Positions 21,846 to 30,481 of a stretch of DNA of 36,655 nucleotides are shown piece by piece (positions within the stretch are counted from its first letter, which is position 1; every line of letters starts with the position of its first letter). The notes under the pieces were generated by a model. The model saw only the letters and a list, made by a program, of their open reading frames with translations. It did not search any database and was not told where the DNA came from. The position numbers were made by a program, and so were the translations under genes. This stretch comes from a virus, in the IMG/VR virus record IMGVR_UViG_3300046514_000747, positions 1 through 36,655 of that record. One strand, given 5' to 3'.

Positions 21846-23504
21846 TCAATTCTCTTCCGGCTTGTCCGCCCCGCCGGCGGGCGCGGCGTCCTGGCCGTCT
21901 CCAAGGGCGCCGGTCTGGTCGATCGTGTCCTTGAGCGTGGCGCCGCGGTACATATCGCGGTTGAGGATGTCGCGCCAGGTGATCTTGATTTCGCTGTCGG
22001 GGAACTTGTCGTTGAGGGTCGCCGCGGCGGTCATCGCCTGCTCGATGGCGCTGGCGTTGTCCAGGACGGTTTCCTTGATGATGTCCTTGATGTCCACGCC
22101 CCGGTTGGCGCTGATGCGGCGCGGGGAGCTGAGCAGGTTCTGCAATTGGAACGCATCCGCCTGCGCATCCTGGAGCGGCATCACATAGGGCCAGTTGGGC
22201 GTATTCCAGCGATGCTTGAAGACGTCGGGGCCCTTGGCTTGAAAATGATCCCGCAGCTGCCCGGCCAGCTTGTCGGATCCCCGCATGCGGCGGCGCATCC
22301 GCCAGAGATAGAGGGGGCGATGGAAGCGCCGGATGAACTGTTTCTGGTTGGTCCGGAAACCGACGCGGGCGCTGTCCAGGGCCCCGCGCCAGCCCGAGAA
22401 ATTGGTCTCGCGGGCATCCAATAGCACCAGCACCAGGGGCAGCCCCAGATTCAACCCACAAATCTGCAGGAGATATTTCAGATGGGCCATCGCCTCGTTG
22501 GTCGGCATATTGGGATTGAAGCTGGAGGCCTTCACGCCGGCCGGAAGAGCGATCTTCTGCCCCGGGGCGATCGCCTCATTGATGATCTCCGCCAAGGTGC
22601 GCTGGCCCCCGGGAGGGACCTCGCGCGGGCCGGTCTGCGGGTTGAACGGCGCCCCGCCCTGCTGGACCTGCTCGAAGAAGATCCCAAAGCAGGCGGCCAT
22701 CTGCTGCTTGACCAGCAATGCGAAGCTGGTGTCATCCATCATGGTGGCCACGTCCACGATCGGGTGATAGGCGGTCATCCCGCGCGTCAGGCTCTGCCGC
22801 TCGGGGTGATAGACCTGGAAGAGCTGCCGGCCCCCGTCGGCCGCATCCCGAAACGGTATCTCGGTCAGATCGGCCAGATTGACGGTCCGCTTCCACGGCT
22901 CAATGGTCGGCGGCAGGAAAAAGGCGCTGAGCCGCTTGCGGTACTGATCCATCATCACGCCCAGGGCGATGTTTTTCTTGGTGCGCGTCGGGGTGCGGCA
23001 GAGATGTCCCTCGAAGCATTGCAGCTTGAGATCCTCGCCGTCCCCCGATTCGTCGATGCCGGCGATCCAGTGATCGCCATCGACGATCATCGCCTCATAG
23101 GCGCTCTGCTCGATGTCGGGCAGGGCCATTTCGCCCGAGAGATCGATCCGGTCCGGGTCGCTCGCCCAGTCGTGAAAGTCCGCGGCATAGGCCTGGTTCA
23201 GATCCTCATCATCCGTCTGCACATCCAGATGAAAGCCGTTCTGGACCTGCTGCTGGACGGCGCAGCGGGTGATCCGCTTGATCATGGGATCGTTGCGGTG
23301 CATGTCCCGCACATATTCCATCCCCATCAGGTAACGGCTCTCGATGCGGATGTGCCAATCGGCCCCGGCGCCGATCGGTGAGACGCCCGCGCGGAGCCGG
23401 CGGAAGCGGCTCTGCTGGTAGAGCTGGTACTCGGCGTTGTAGCCGTCCCGCGCATCCCGGAACTTCTGGGACATCACGGTCAGAGAATTTTGCGCGGCGA
23501 GCAT
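21846..23504 (-). CDS. Portal protein (lambda gpB family)
   Basis: This 552-aa protein has the layout of a lambda-type portal: an N-terminal wing (FRDARDGYNAEYQLYQQSRF, SRYLMGMEYVRDMHRNDPMI), a beta/alpha stem with ATMMDDTSFALLVKQQMAAC and GLNLGLPLVLVLLDARETNF, the long crown-like helix region, and an acidic, Gly/Ala-rich C-terminus. The portal forms the ring through which DNA enters and leaves. Size fits lambda gpB (533 aa). Upstream is the gpW-position gene. The protease that should follow lies 10 kb further, beyond the cassette. Confidence 0.8.
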   Translation of the reverse strand: MLAAQNSLTVMSQKFRDARDGYNAEYQLYQQSRFRRLRAGVSPIGAGADWHIRIESRYLMGMEYVRDMHRNDPMIKRITRCAVQQQVQNGFHLDVQTDDEDLNQAYAADFHDWASDPDRIDLSGEMALPDIEQSAYEAMIVDGDHWIAGIDESGDGEDLKLQCFEGHLCRTPTRTKKNIALGVMMDQYRKRLSAFFLPPTIEPWKRTVNLADLTEIPFRDAADGGRQLFQVYHPERQSLTRGMTAYHPIVDVATMMDDTSFALLVKQQMAACFGIFFEQVQQGGAPFNPQTGPREVPPGGQRTLAEIINEAIAPGQKIALPAGVKASSFNPNMPTNEAMAHLKYLLQICGLNLGLPLVLVLLDARETNFSGWRGALDSARVGFRTNQKQFIRRFHRPLYLWRMRRRMRGSDKLAGQLRDHFQAKGPDVFKHRWNTPNWPYVMPLQDAQADAFQLQNLLSSPRRISANRGVDIKDIIKETVLDNASAIEQAMTAAATLNDKFPDSEIKITWRDILNRDMYRGATLKDTIDQTGALGDGQDAAPAGGADKPEEN

Positions 23505-23510
23505 GGGAGA

Positions 23511-23822
23511 CTAGGAGCGGAAGTCCGTGAAGTCGGCGCGGGTCACAGATGGCCCGCCGGGGCGATTGATGCCGGTGTCGTTGGCGGCCACGTATTGCAG
23601 CGCCATCTGGAGCTGCGTCTGGATGGTCTCGGGGGCCAGCTCGGTGTGCGCCTCGCGCGAGCCGGTCGAGCGCGGGCGCAGGGCCAGCAGTTTCCGGCAG
23701 GCGGTGATAAAGCTCTTCGCCTTGGCGACGGCGGCGCTGGAGGCGTCCGCCTCGCCGTAGTCGGCGTTGTCCAGATAAGCCTGGAGGGCCGCGTCGGCTT
23801 CGGTTTTGATGTTGACGGACAA
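23511..23822 (-). CDS. gpW-position head-completion protein (103 aa)
   Basis: The protein MSVNIKTEADAALQAYLDNA is predicted largely helical, with a TTG start preceded by GAGG-like bases. Its stop is 6 bp before the portal start. In lambda the small head-completion protein W sits at this point between terminase and portal. Residues ~30-80 (SSAAVAKAKSFITACRKLLAL) are Ala-rich helices. No clear gpW sequence motif is recognised, so the assignment is positional. It could also be an unrelated small connector. Confidence 0.55.
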   Translation of the reverse strand: MSVNIKTEADAALQAYLDNADYGEADASSAAVAKAKSFITACRKLLALRPRSTGSREAHTELAPETIQTQLQMALQYVAANDTGINRPGGPSVTRADFTDFRS

Positions 23823-23835
23823 GGGAGATGTGCCT

Positions 23836-23868
23836 CAAGCTCCAAGGGGCAAGCTCGCAAGCTCCAAA
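23836..23868. repeat. Stuttered CAAGCTCC direct repeat
   Basis: Three AAGCTC words in tandem occur between the fibre gene and the gpW-position gene. The same word family forms the inverted repeat at 4776-4862. No inverted partner arm is obvious here, so this may be a half-element. Confidence 0.6.
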
Positions 23869-23879
23869 TGCGGAACGCG

Positions 23880-25991
23880 CTAGGTCCGTTGTTCCGCAAC
23901 GATGCTCGCTTCGACGACGTCGAGGGAGCCGGCGCTGGGGACTGTGTTCACGTCGGCAAAGATCGTGATCGAATCATTCGAGTTCGTGGTTTCGTAGATG
24001 ACCTCCTGCGTCTCCACGATCATGAAAGTCGCGGTGATCGTTGTGATGATCGCGGTCGCAAGCGTGACGGTGCCGTTGGTAAGATCGCCGGGCGTGTTGT
24101 TGGTGCGGCGGAGCTTGATCGTCACCGTTCTACTGGCGACGAAGGTCGCGCCGTTGTATTTGAGATTGACGCGCGCTTTGATGTTGTAGCGCCCGGGACG
24201 CGAAAGAACCAGCACCGGGTTGGTTGTTCCCATCGCGATCGCCGCGGAGGTGTTGGTCAATGAATAGGCGGTCCCGGTTCCATATCCCGCAAGGATGGGC
24301 GATCCGGTCAGGGCCGGATCTCCCGAATCGTAGTCCTCGCGACGGACGCGGAAATCCAGAAGATGGATGCCAGTCGTCGCCGAACCCGAGCCCAGCATGA
24401 ACATACTCGGCTTACCAATGGCGGTGACAGATGAATCGCTGGCATAGAACTGCGTCCATAGATTCCCGTCAATATAGAGCCTGCCCCGGATGTCACTCCC
24501 GCGCACGGAGAGCGACAGGGTATATTTTGAGTCTGTGCTGATGACGGTGGAACCGCTGGTTCCATACGTGCCGAGCGTGGTCAGGCTGCTGGAGACATTC
24601 TTCGACATCGTGATGTTAAAATGCCCGCCGCTGGCAGCAGCCATCGAGAGACGATAATCCTCCGTGGCATCCGTCTTCTGCCGGGCTGCGACATCCAGCG
24701 TCCAATCCGCCGTGTTCGTTGCGAACTTGAAATCCAGCTCAACGCGATAATCCGGCGTTGATGGGGATACGCCATAATAAACCTGCTGGCCGGTCAGATT
24801 ATTGATGTAGGCTTCCCCATCCGGGTTGATGAGAAAACTACCGGGTCCAAAATTACTGACCCAATCGAAGCCTTGCTCCGAGGTGTTCCCCACCAGCGCC
24901 TGCCCAACCGTATGGCCGCTGGTCAGAATGAAAGCATCGCGGAAAAGCACCGGACCATCAGCCTGTCGAATTTGGTTTATGGCATTTACGATGTCGGCGG
25001 GGATTTGCCCGGATGGGCTTGGTATCAACGTCTGAATCGTCAGATAACCACTGGTCAAGGCGCGGCCCATGCGCTCCTGAAGATTCTGGATATTGAGATT
25101 GCTCACGGCGGTGCGGTCTGGATGGTCGAACCAGTATCCCACCACGCCGCCAAAATTGTCCCACATGATCGTTGGAATTGTTTGCCCGGCCGGGGGCTCT
25201 CCCTCGGCTGGGAACTCCCAGACATCAAAATCGCCGTGCGCGAGCGTATGCTCATGGGTATTATCGATGAGCAGGCATTCCGGCTGATATTGATGAATCA
25301 GCGCGGCAAAGGAATCGTAGGACACGGTTGTATATGGGATCAGCCACGGCGAGCAGTCAATGAGCATGAAATCGAGGTCACCATATTGAGTCAACAATTC
25401 CGTCAGATGGGCCTGCATTCTCGCGGTGTAAGCTGCCGGCGTCGAAGGCTCATTGTATTTGTCCTGGATCGAGAAATAAAATCCTTTCTTCAGGTTGTTC
25501 CGGCGGCACTCATCGACGAATTCCCGACAAATATCGCGCTTGCTGCTGGCGTAATATGAAGTGCCCTGGATGCCGTGCGCGTTCACCGCCGAGGGCCAGA
25601 GGGTGAATCCACCGACATGCATGGCGGTGAGAGCTGCGGACCCAGCGCCCATTTTCTTGATCAAGCTCACCCATTCCCGCATGTCGAGATTGTAATAATT
25701 GAAAATCTGCTCGCTTTCAGTGCCAGCCTCGAGCTCGTCTGGATGAAGGGAAAGGGCGAAACTGGATTCGATGCTGTAATCCACGCAAATCATCAATTTG
25801 GTCTTCAGCAGCTCCGTGATGCGCCGCGTCCGTTGAATCGCTCCAACATTGAGAGCATCCCTGACATCCGCAGCGGTCGCAGCGCCGGTGCCGCCTTGAA
25901 CGAGGGAAAGCGGTTCCGGCAGGACCAATGGATTATGACTCGGATCATTCGGACTCAGATGCTTGAATGCGTTGTCGGCAATATATCCCAT
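23880..25991 (-). CDS. Tail fibre with GH29 fucosidase-like domain
   Basis: Residues 30-50 contain the fibre motif VQGGTGAATAADVRDALNVG. Residues ~60-330 resemble a GH29 alpha-L-fucosidase: GAGSAALTAMHVGGFTLWPS, then YYASSKRDICREFVDECRRN, and LDFMLIDCSP with D212 as the candidate nucleophile. The usual HHD of the GH29 motif is HVG here, so activity or substrate may differ. Residues ~340-700 are beta-rich, with a lectin-like part (YRVELDFKFATNTADWTLDV). It probably binds and degrades host surface sugars. It sits with other adhesins between TerL and portal. Confidence 0.75.
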   Translation of the reverse strand: MGYIADNAFKHLSPNDPSHNPLVLPEPLSLVQGGTGAATAADVRDALNVGAIQRTRRITELLKTKLMICVDYSIESSFALSLHPDELEAGTESEQIFNYYNLDMREWVSLIKKMGAGSAALTAMHVGGFTLWPSAVNAHGIQGTSYYASSKRDICREFVDECRRNNLKKGFYFSIQDKYNEPSTPAAYTARMQAHLTELLTQYGDLDFMLIDCSPWLIPYTTVSYDSFAALIHQYQPECLLIDNTHEHTLAHGDFDVWEFPAEGEPPAGQTIPTIMWDNFGGVVGYWFDHPDRTAVSNLNIQNLQERMGRALTSGYLTIQTLIPSPSGQIPADIVNAINQIRQADGPVLFRDAFILTSGHTVGQALVGNTSEQGFDWVSNFGPGSFLINPDGEAYINNLTGQQVYYGVSPSTPDYRVELDFKFATNTADWTLDVAARQKTDATEDYRLSMAAASGGHFNITMSKNVSSSLTTLGTYGTSGSTVISTDSKYTLSLSVRGSDIRGRLYIDGNLWTQFYASDSSVTAIGKPSMFMLGSGSATTGIHLLDFRVRREDYDSGDPALTGSPILAGYGTGTAYSLTNTSAAIAMGTTNPVLVLSRPGRYNIKARVNLKYNGATFVASRTVTIKLRRTNNTPGDLTNGTVTLATAIITTITATFMIVETQEVIYETTNSNDSITIFADVNTVPSAGSLDVVEASIVAEQRT

Positions 25992-26044
25992 GATTGTCTC
26001 TCTCTTATCTGAGGTTGTCCGTGTTCATCCGTGGTTTCGTCGAA

Positions 26045-26554
26045 TCAGAAGCCCGCATAGAGGGCGTTGGCGCTGGTGGATCCGTTCACGTCCACCTGCA
26101 CCTGGATTTTCTGGCAGCCGAAGATGTCGAGCTTGATCCCCGCGATGGTGTTGTCCGCCTGGGAGAGCAGCTCATAAGCGGCGGTATACGCCGTGGCGGC
26201 GACGATGGTGTCGGCGAAGACCTCGCTGGCGCTGACGTCGCCACCGGTGATGCCGGCGCGGGTGCCCAGGGTGATGGTCAGGACCAGTAGCGGGAACGGG
26301 ATCCAGGTGGACCCGAGCTTGCGCCAGCCGGTGATGCGGATGGTCATCGTCGCGTTGTTGGAGCCGATGCCATAGAAGATCATGAAGAGCTGATTGACGA
26401 TCCCATTCTGCTGACCGCCGAGCGCGCTGGCATCAATGATCCCATCCCCCGTCGGCTCGGTGAGGGTCGGGGCCGGCGCGGTGGTCGAGGCGCTGGTGCT
26501 GTTGGCGGCGAAGACCTTCTTCAGCTCATTGCAAAGCGTGGCGATGGGGTTCAT
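26045..26554 (-). CDS. Structural/adhesin-associated protein (169 aa)
   Basis: The protein MNPIATLCNELKKVFAANST has a helical N-terminus, a Ser/Thr/Ala-rich linker, and a beta-rich body (NQLFMIFYGIGSNNATMTIR, LGSTWIPFPLLVLTITLGT). It has no signal peptide and no catalytic motif. I do not recognise the family. It lies between the Ig/Fn3 protein and the GH29 fibre, in the same direction, so a fibre or tail-attachment subunit is likely. The end (SANALYAGF) is hydrophobic, as in self-assembling virion proteins. Confidence 0.55.
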   Translation of the reverse strand: MNPIATLCNELKKVFAANSTSASTTAPAPTLTEPTGDGIIDASALGGQQNGIVNQLFMIFYGIGSNNATMTIRITGWRKLGSTWIPFPLLVLTITLGTRAGITGGDVSASEVFADTIVAATAYTAAYELLSQADNTIAGIKLDIFGCQKIQVQVDVNGSTSANALYAGF

Positions 26555-26584
26555 GGGATTTCCGATGATTGATTGGTTGAATGA

Positions 26585-27535
26585 TCAGGCGCCCAGCCGC
26601 GCCATCGGGCGGCGGTTGCGCAGCGAGCCGGGAAGCGGGCGGCAGCGGAGGGACGAGCCGGTTGGGGCGCCCGCCGTCGCGTGGGCCGTGTTGCTGTAGG
26701 TGGACGAGCCCGCCGAGTTGGTGGCTCGGATGCGGAAATATTTCGTATCCCCCAGGGTCAGCCCCGTCAGGCTCGCGCTGGTCGCATCGGCCGCCGGGTG
26801 GGTCGTCACCTTGTTCACCGTGAAGGCGGCATCGTCGGCGGTGTCCAGATCGAATTGCGCTTCCTCGTCGCCGGTCGCGGTTCCGCTGTTGTCCGCCCAG
26901 TGGATCCCGATGGAGGTGTCGCCGGTGGAGCGGGCTGAAAGATTCGACGGCGCGGTCGGTGCAGCCAGATCGGTCGTGGCGTTCTGCGTGCTGCTGTAGG
27001 CCCCATTGCCGTTGGCGTTGGTCGCCCGGAGCTTGAAATAATAGGTTATGTTGCCGATCAGCCCGGTCACCGAATAGCTGGTCGTGTCGGCGTTCGGATG
27101 GACCGTCACCACGTTTTGCGTGAAACCGGAATCGGTCGCCCGCACCAGGTCATAGCCCGTCTCCTCATAGATGCCGCTGTTGGCATCGCTCCAATTCAGA
27201 TCGATCTCCGTGCTGGAAATCACTGTAGCGCCCAGATCGCTGATCTGATGCGGAATCCCGTCCCCGATGATCACCGTGCAGGTATCGGTGCCGCTTAACG
27301 AGCCGCTATCCGTCGCCGTCGCGGTGATCGTATGCGTTCCGATGTTCAGCCCGCTGGTGTTGAGCGCGCCGCCCGTCGCCAGCGTTCCGCCCTGGATGTT
27401 GCTGGTCCAGACGATGCCATTGGTCAGCGTGCCGTCCTCGGCGTCCGTCGCCGTCGCGGTGACGCTGTGGCTGCTGCCGAGCAGGTAGGTTCCCGCGCCG
27501 CCGGTGATGGTGACAATTGGAGCAGTGTTCGGCAT
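26585..27535 (-). CDS. Ig-like and fibronectin type III domain protein
   Basis: A PKD/Ig-like domain (residues ~1-92, ending SGTDTCTVIIGDG) is followed by two Fn3-type domains: ~96-190 (EIDLNWSDANSGIYEETGYD, TSYSVTGLIGNITYYFKLRA) and ~193-290 (GIHWADNSGTATGDEEAQFD, TKYFRIRATNSAGSSTYSNT). The two Fn3 copies show the same NxxG/YxFRxRATN pattern. Such domains act as spacers or carbohydrate contacts in phage fibres and secreted bacterial proteins. A basic C-terminus (RCRPLPGSLRNRRPM) ends it. There is no signal peptide, so it fits a virion fibre component. Confidence 0.8.
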   Translation of the reverse strand: MPNTAPIVTITGGAGTYLLGSSHSVTATATDAEDGTLTNGIVWTSNIQGGTLATGGALNTSGLNIGTHTITATATDSGSLSGTDTCTVIIGDGIPHQISDLGATVISSTEIDLNWSDANSGIYEETGYDLVRATDSGFTQNVVTVHPNADTTSYSVTGLIGNITYYFKLRATNANGNGAYSSTQNATTDLAAPTAPSNLSARSTGDTSIGIHWADNSGTATGDEEAQFDLDTADDAAFTVNKVTTHPAADATSASLTGLTLGDTKYFRIRATNSAGSSTYSNTAHATAGAPTGSSLRCRPLPGSLRNRRPMARLGA

Positions 27536-27590
27536 GGTCTACCCGACCGTCACTGCGGCGTTATTGAATTCCGTGGTGATCTTCATTGAG

Positions 27591-29588
27591 CTACTCATTC
27601 CGAAAGCTCGCACCGGCCGTGCTCATCTGGAATCGCTTGCTGAGCCCGATCGTCCTGGCCAGATCGAAATAGCTGTGGTCGGCGACGCAATCGGTCAAAG
27701 CCGCCGGAGGGGAATAACTTTCCGGGGCCGACCAGGAATCCCAGATCGGATTATTCGTCGGATCGCCCAGCACGGAGTTGAGGATCAGATAATTATGGAT
27801 CGACGGCGCCGCCCGGCCATCGTTCCAGAAGGGGCGCTGATGATCAGTCAGGATCATGCAGTTCACCACCGCCACGTCGTTGTTGCCGCTGGTGGAGAGC
27901 CCCTGCGATTCGATCATGGCCGGGTTGCCGTCGGCGTCGACGGTGCGGATGCCATACCAGACCACGTTGTCCGTGCCCGGCCCGCTGAAGCTGGCGACGT
28001 CGGCGTGGTAGCCGGTGATGGAGAAGAGATTCACATCGCTCTCGGTCCCGTTGATGACCACCGTCGCGTCCGACCAGGCGTCCTCGCCAATGTGGCGGAT
28101 CCGGACGTTGCGATTGAAAAACGAATCGCGCGCCGGATTGCGGACGTCATGGAACGTGCAATCGGTGACGTAATCCTGCCGCCGCCAATCGGTGCCCGTT
28201 TCCGCCGGGCTGAAGGCATGGAAAAACCGCAGGTCATCATCCCAGCTGCTGGCATGCAGATCGCAATGGTCATACCAGTTCGGCTGTTGCCAGGCCTGCT
28301 TGACCTGCGTGGTCATCGTCAGGTTGAGAAATCGCTGCAATTTGGTGCGAGCGCCGCTGAAGGCATTGATCACCGCGGCGCTGTTGGGCTGGCTCGGATC
28401 GCCGGCGATCGTCAGCCAACCGCTCGAGGTGGAGACCGCCCCCGGCGATGAGTCATAGCTACCCGGCTCCAGGTAGATGATCCCATTGTCCGCCCTGCCG
28501 GCGACGGCCTGAATGGCCGCAGCGGCTTTGGCGACCGTTCGGAAAGCGGTACCCGGACCCAGACCATTGCCAGCGGTGTCGCTGCCCGTGGTGGCGACAT
28601 AGCGGATCAGACCCGGCAACGTGCCGTGGGCATTTACATTGAGCATCAGGGAATCGAGCAGGCGCGGCAGGCCGACCGCCGGATAGGCGATCGCCCGCAG
28701 CTCGATCGCCCCATCGGCGGCGAACAGCCCTGCCTGCAGGGTGGCGACATATTCAATCACGCCGGTGTCCGGGTTGGCACTCATGGCGCTGACCGGAAGC
28801 CAGGGCCCGCCATTGGCGGAGAATTCGATGCGATCGATCCCGACCGGGTTCACGTGCCATGCGACCACGCCCACGTTCAGATTGCCCCCGATGGTTTGGT
28901 TCGGCACCACGTCCCAGCGCGCGATGGCCAGGGAATTCGAAAACGATCCGGATCCGATTTTCGCCGGCGGAGGCGTCGGGCCGGTGAAGCCGCTGCCAGG
29001 TACCAGGATCGCGGACCCGGGCGGATTGTTTGGTGGTATCGGCTGCGTGGTCGGGGGAATGACCACCACGGGGGCGGCATTGAAAATAATGGTCGCATTG
29101 AGCGTCGGCAGGCCACTTGCGGAAAGCGTTGCCGACCATCGGCCGGATGGAGATTGAGCCGCGTTGGGGCCTGGGCGTCCGAGCAGAATTGTTTGCGTGC
29201 CATTCCCAGTGAATCGCGCACTTCCATTGGGCGCAGTCACGATGATGGGCGAGCTATCACCTTCCTCTGCCACCTTGCCGGCCGGTACGGTCGCAATGAA
29301 CTGGATCGTCGGAGGCGTATATGTCCCGTCGGTGTTCCTCGTCATCGATCCCATCGATGGAGTAAATGACCATGTTCCGCTCGAGGGGATCGCGGGCGGT
29401 GTCACCTTCGCGGAGAGCGTCGCGGGGCCGGTCCATCCAGCGGGATAGGGGCCGATGCCGACGTTCACCGTGCCGGCGGAGTTCAGTGTCGCCGAGCTGG
29501 GGACGAGAGTCTGGGCGCGCAGCGGATTAACCGCGAAGCTCGCGAAGAGCGCGAAGAGGGCCGCGAGGATTGAAAGGTTTCTTTTCAT
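27591..29588 (-). CDS. Secreted right-handed beta-helix protein (665 aa)
   Basis: The N-terminus MKRNLSILAALFALFASFAV NPLRAQ is a clear Sec signal peptide (cleavage near AQ), which is unusual for a phage structural gene. Residues ~30-190 are Ig-like, with a Pro/Asn/Thr-rich linker containing TTQPIPPNN. Residues ~330-640 are a parallel beta-helix with repeated strand-turn units (GIIYLEPGSYDSSPG, TVVINGTESDVNLFSITGYH), as in pectate-lyase-like depolymerases. It could be a secreted or cell-surface host-recognition protein rather than a virion part. The upstream ~70 bp hold a weak hairpin (CCGCTGG/CCAGCGG). Confidence 0.7.
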   Translation of the reverse strand: MKRNLSILAALFALFASFAVNPLRAQTLVPSSATLNSAGTVNVGIGPYPAGWTGPATLSAKVTPPAIPSSGTWSFTPSMGSMTRNTDGTYTPPTIQFIATVPAGKVAEEGDSSPIIVTAPNGSARFTGNGTQTILLGRPGPNAAQSPSGRWSATLSASGLPTLNATIIFNAAPVVVIPPTTQPIPPNNPPGSAILVPGSGFTGPTPPPAKIGSGSFSNSLAIARWDVVPNQTIGGNLNVGVVAWHVNPVGIDRIEFSANGGPWLPVSAMSANPDTGVIEYVATLQAGLFAADGAIELRAIAYPAVGLPRLLDSLMLNVNAHGTLPGLIRYVATTGSDTAGNGLGPGTAFRTVAKAAAAIQAVAGRADNGIIYLEPGSYDSSPGAVSTSSGWLTIAGDPSQPNSAAVINAFSGARTKLQRFLNLTMTTQVKQAWQQPNWYDHCDLHASSWDDDLRFFHAFSPAETGTDWRRQDYVTDCTFHDVRNPARDSFFNRNVRIRHIGEDAWSDATVVINGTESDVNLFSITGYHADVASFSGPGTDNVVWYGIRTVDADGNPAMIESQGLSTSGNNDVAVVNCMILTDHQRPFWNDGRAAPSIHNYLILNSVLGDPTNNPIWDSWSAPESYSPPAALTDCVADHSYFDLARTIGLSKRFQMSTAGASFRNE

Positions 29589-29657
29589 GCTTTTTTGGTG
29601 ATGGGTTCCGCTGGGGATTGCGTTCCTGCTCGGTTCGCGTCCAGCGGGGTGAAGGGA

Positions 29658-29921
29658 CTAATCCGCGCGGGGCGGATGATATTCGACCTTGGGATCCTCG
29701 GGGAAGCGCCAATGGCGCCCGTGCACGCCGCTTTGGTCGGCATCGCTTATGCTGATCTCCCGTTCGATCTGGCGTCCATATTGATCCTTCTTGGACTCGT
29801 CAGTCGAAACGAAAACCACGTTGATGCAGCGACCCCAGTCGATCGTGCAGAGGGCATCGTGATCGATCCCCTTGGGATCCACATAAATCACGCGCTCCCC
29901 GACGTTCGGTCGTCGCGTCAT
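29658..29921 (-). CDS. Hypothetical protein (87 aa)
   Basis: The protein MTRRPNVGERVIYVDPKGID looks like a compact beta domain (VGERVIYVDPKG then HDALCTIDWGRCINVVFVST), similar in style to small SH3-like phage proteins, but I recognise no family. Its ATG is preceded by the strongest ribosome binding site of the window (see next feature), so high expression is predicted. It lies between the beta-helix adhesin and a 72-aa gene in the same direction. Two Cys residues could bind a metal but are too far apart for a classic CxxC. Confidence 0.65.
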   Translation of the reverse strand: MTRRPNVGERVIYVDPKGIDHDALCTIDWGRCINVVFVSTDESKKDQYGRQIEREISISDADQSGVHGRHWRFPEDPKVEYHPPRAD

Positions 29922-29926
29922 AACCC

Positions 29927-29938
29927 ATCACCTCCTTT
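29927..29938 (-). promoter_or_regulatory. Perfect 12-nt Shine-Dalgarno sequence
   Basis: In the transcript sense the sequence is AAAGGAGGTGAT, an exact complement to the usual bacterial 16S rRNA 3' end (ATCACCTCCTTT), spaced 9 nt from GGAGG to the ATG of the 87-aa gene. Other ribosome binding sites in the window are far shorter, so this one is exceptional. Confidence 0.85.
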
Positions 29939-29963
29939 CTTTTGGATTGGCTTCGCATCGATT

Positions 29964-30182
29964 TCAGATGCTTGGATGGCAAGCGGTCCCACAAGCAGAC
30001 CCGGCCGCTTCTGGAATTGGAAAGCGTTCGAACCATGTCAACGAAGACAGCCGAACGTTCGCATGGCGAAGGCCTGCAAGATATTCAGAGAACGCCCGCG
30101 CGTCGGATTCGTCGTGAAACTCTTTGAATAGTTCCAAGCCGGCGCAGCTCGTTGTCCAAAGCACGATCCAGATTTTCTGCAT
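29964..30182 (-). CDS. Small hypothetical protein (72 aa)
   Basis: MQKIWIVLWTTSCAGLELFK EFHDESDARAFSEYLAGLRH is followed by a C-terminal Trp/Phe/Arg-rich end. The first ~45 residues look like a real folded alpha/beta domain (strand-helix-helix), and GAGAGAAGAG precedes the ATG. I do not recognise a family. Its last ~15 residues (GSACGTACHPSI) are less structured. Direction and spacing place it in the same operon as the 87-aa gene. Confidence 0.5.
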   Translation of the reverse strand: MQKIWIVLWTTSCAGLELFKEFHDESDARAFSEYLAGLRHANVRLSSLTWFERFPIPEAAGSACGTACHPSI

Positions 30183-30219
30183 CTCTTCTCTCAGCCTCTC
30201 GGCGGCTGCATTTCAAATC

Positions 30220-30396
30220 TTAAACGCCGCGCTTGAGGATCAGCCGCCATTGGCCGCAGAGGATCACGGGCGGGATGGGCTGGCTGAGAATCTGCCGGAT
30301 GGTCTTTTCGTCCCACTTCTGCTGCCGCATGAGCGTCTCGGCCTCGTTGATGCTGACGACGCGGTCGGTGTAGATGATGGATTCGGATTGAGACAC
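30220..30396 (-). CDS. Small hypothetical protein (58 aa)
   Basis: A GTG-started frame of 58 codons that is too short for a 60-aa cut-off: MSQSESIIYTDRVVSINEAE, then a helical TLMRQQKWDEKTIRQILSQP and a hydrophobic strand (PVILCGQWRLILKRGV). The composition looks like a real small protein rather than a shadow. Its start overlaps the right end of a stuttered CACGAAGG repeat, which could serve as the upstream leader. Family unknown. It ends 37 bp before the next gene start. Confidence 0.5.
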   Translation of the reverse strand: MSQSESIIYTDRVVSINEAETLMRQQKWDEKTIRQILSQPIPPVILCGQWRLILKRGV

Positions 30397-30478
30397 GAAA
30401 TCACGAAGGAACGAAGAGGCACGAAGCTAAAAAATGAATTCCCTTCGTGTTGCTTTGTTTACTTCGTGCCTTCGTGTC
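30392..30478. repeat. Stuttered CACGAAGG inverted repeat, second copy
   Basis: Arms at about 30392-30426 and 30443-30478 repeat CACGAAGG-type words and share the AAAAAATG core spacer with the element at 1497-1586, 29 kb away. The pair is the clearest dispersed repeat in the window. It lies directly downstream of the beta-helix gene stop, where it could stop or slow transcription. Confidence 0.8.
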
Positions 30479-30481
30479 GCA

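Noticed and set aside
27539-27586. 15-codon frame between the beta-helix and Ig/Fn3 genes (starts MKITTEFNNAAVTVG)
   Set aside because: Too short to support as a gene without conservation or a ribosome binding site, though it fills the gap neatly.
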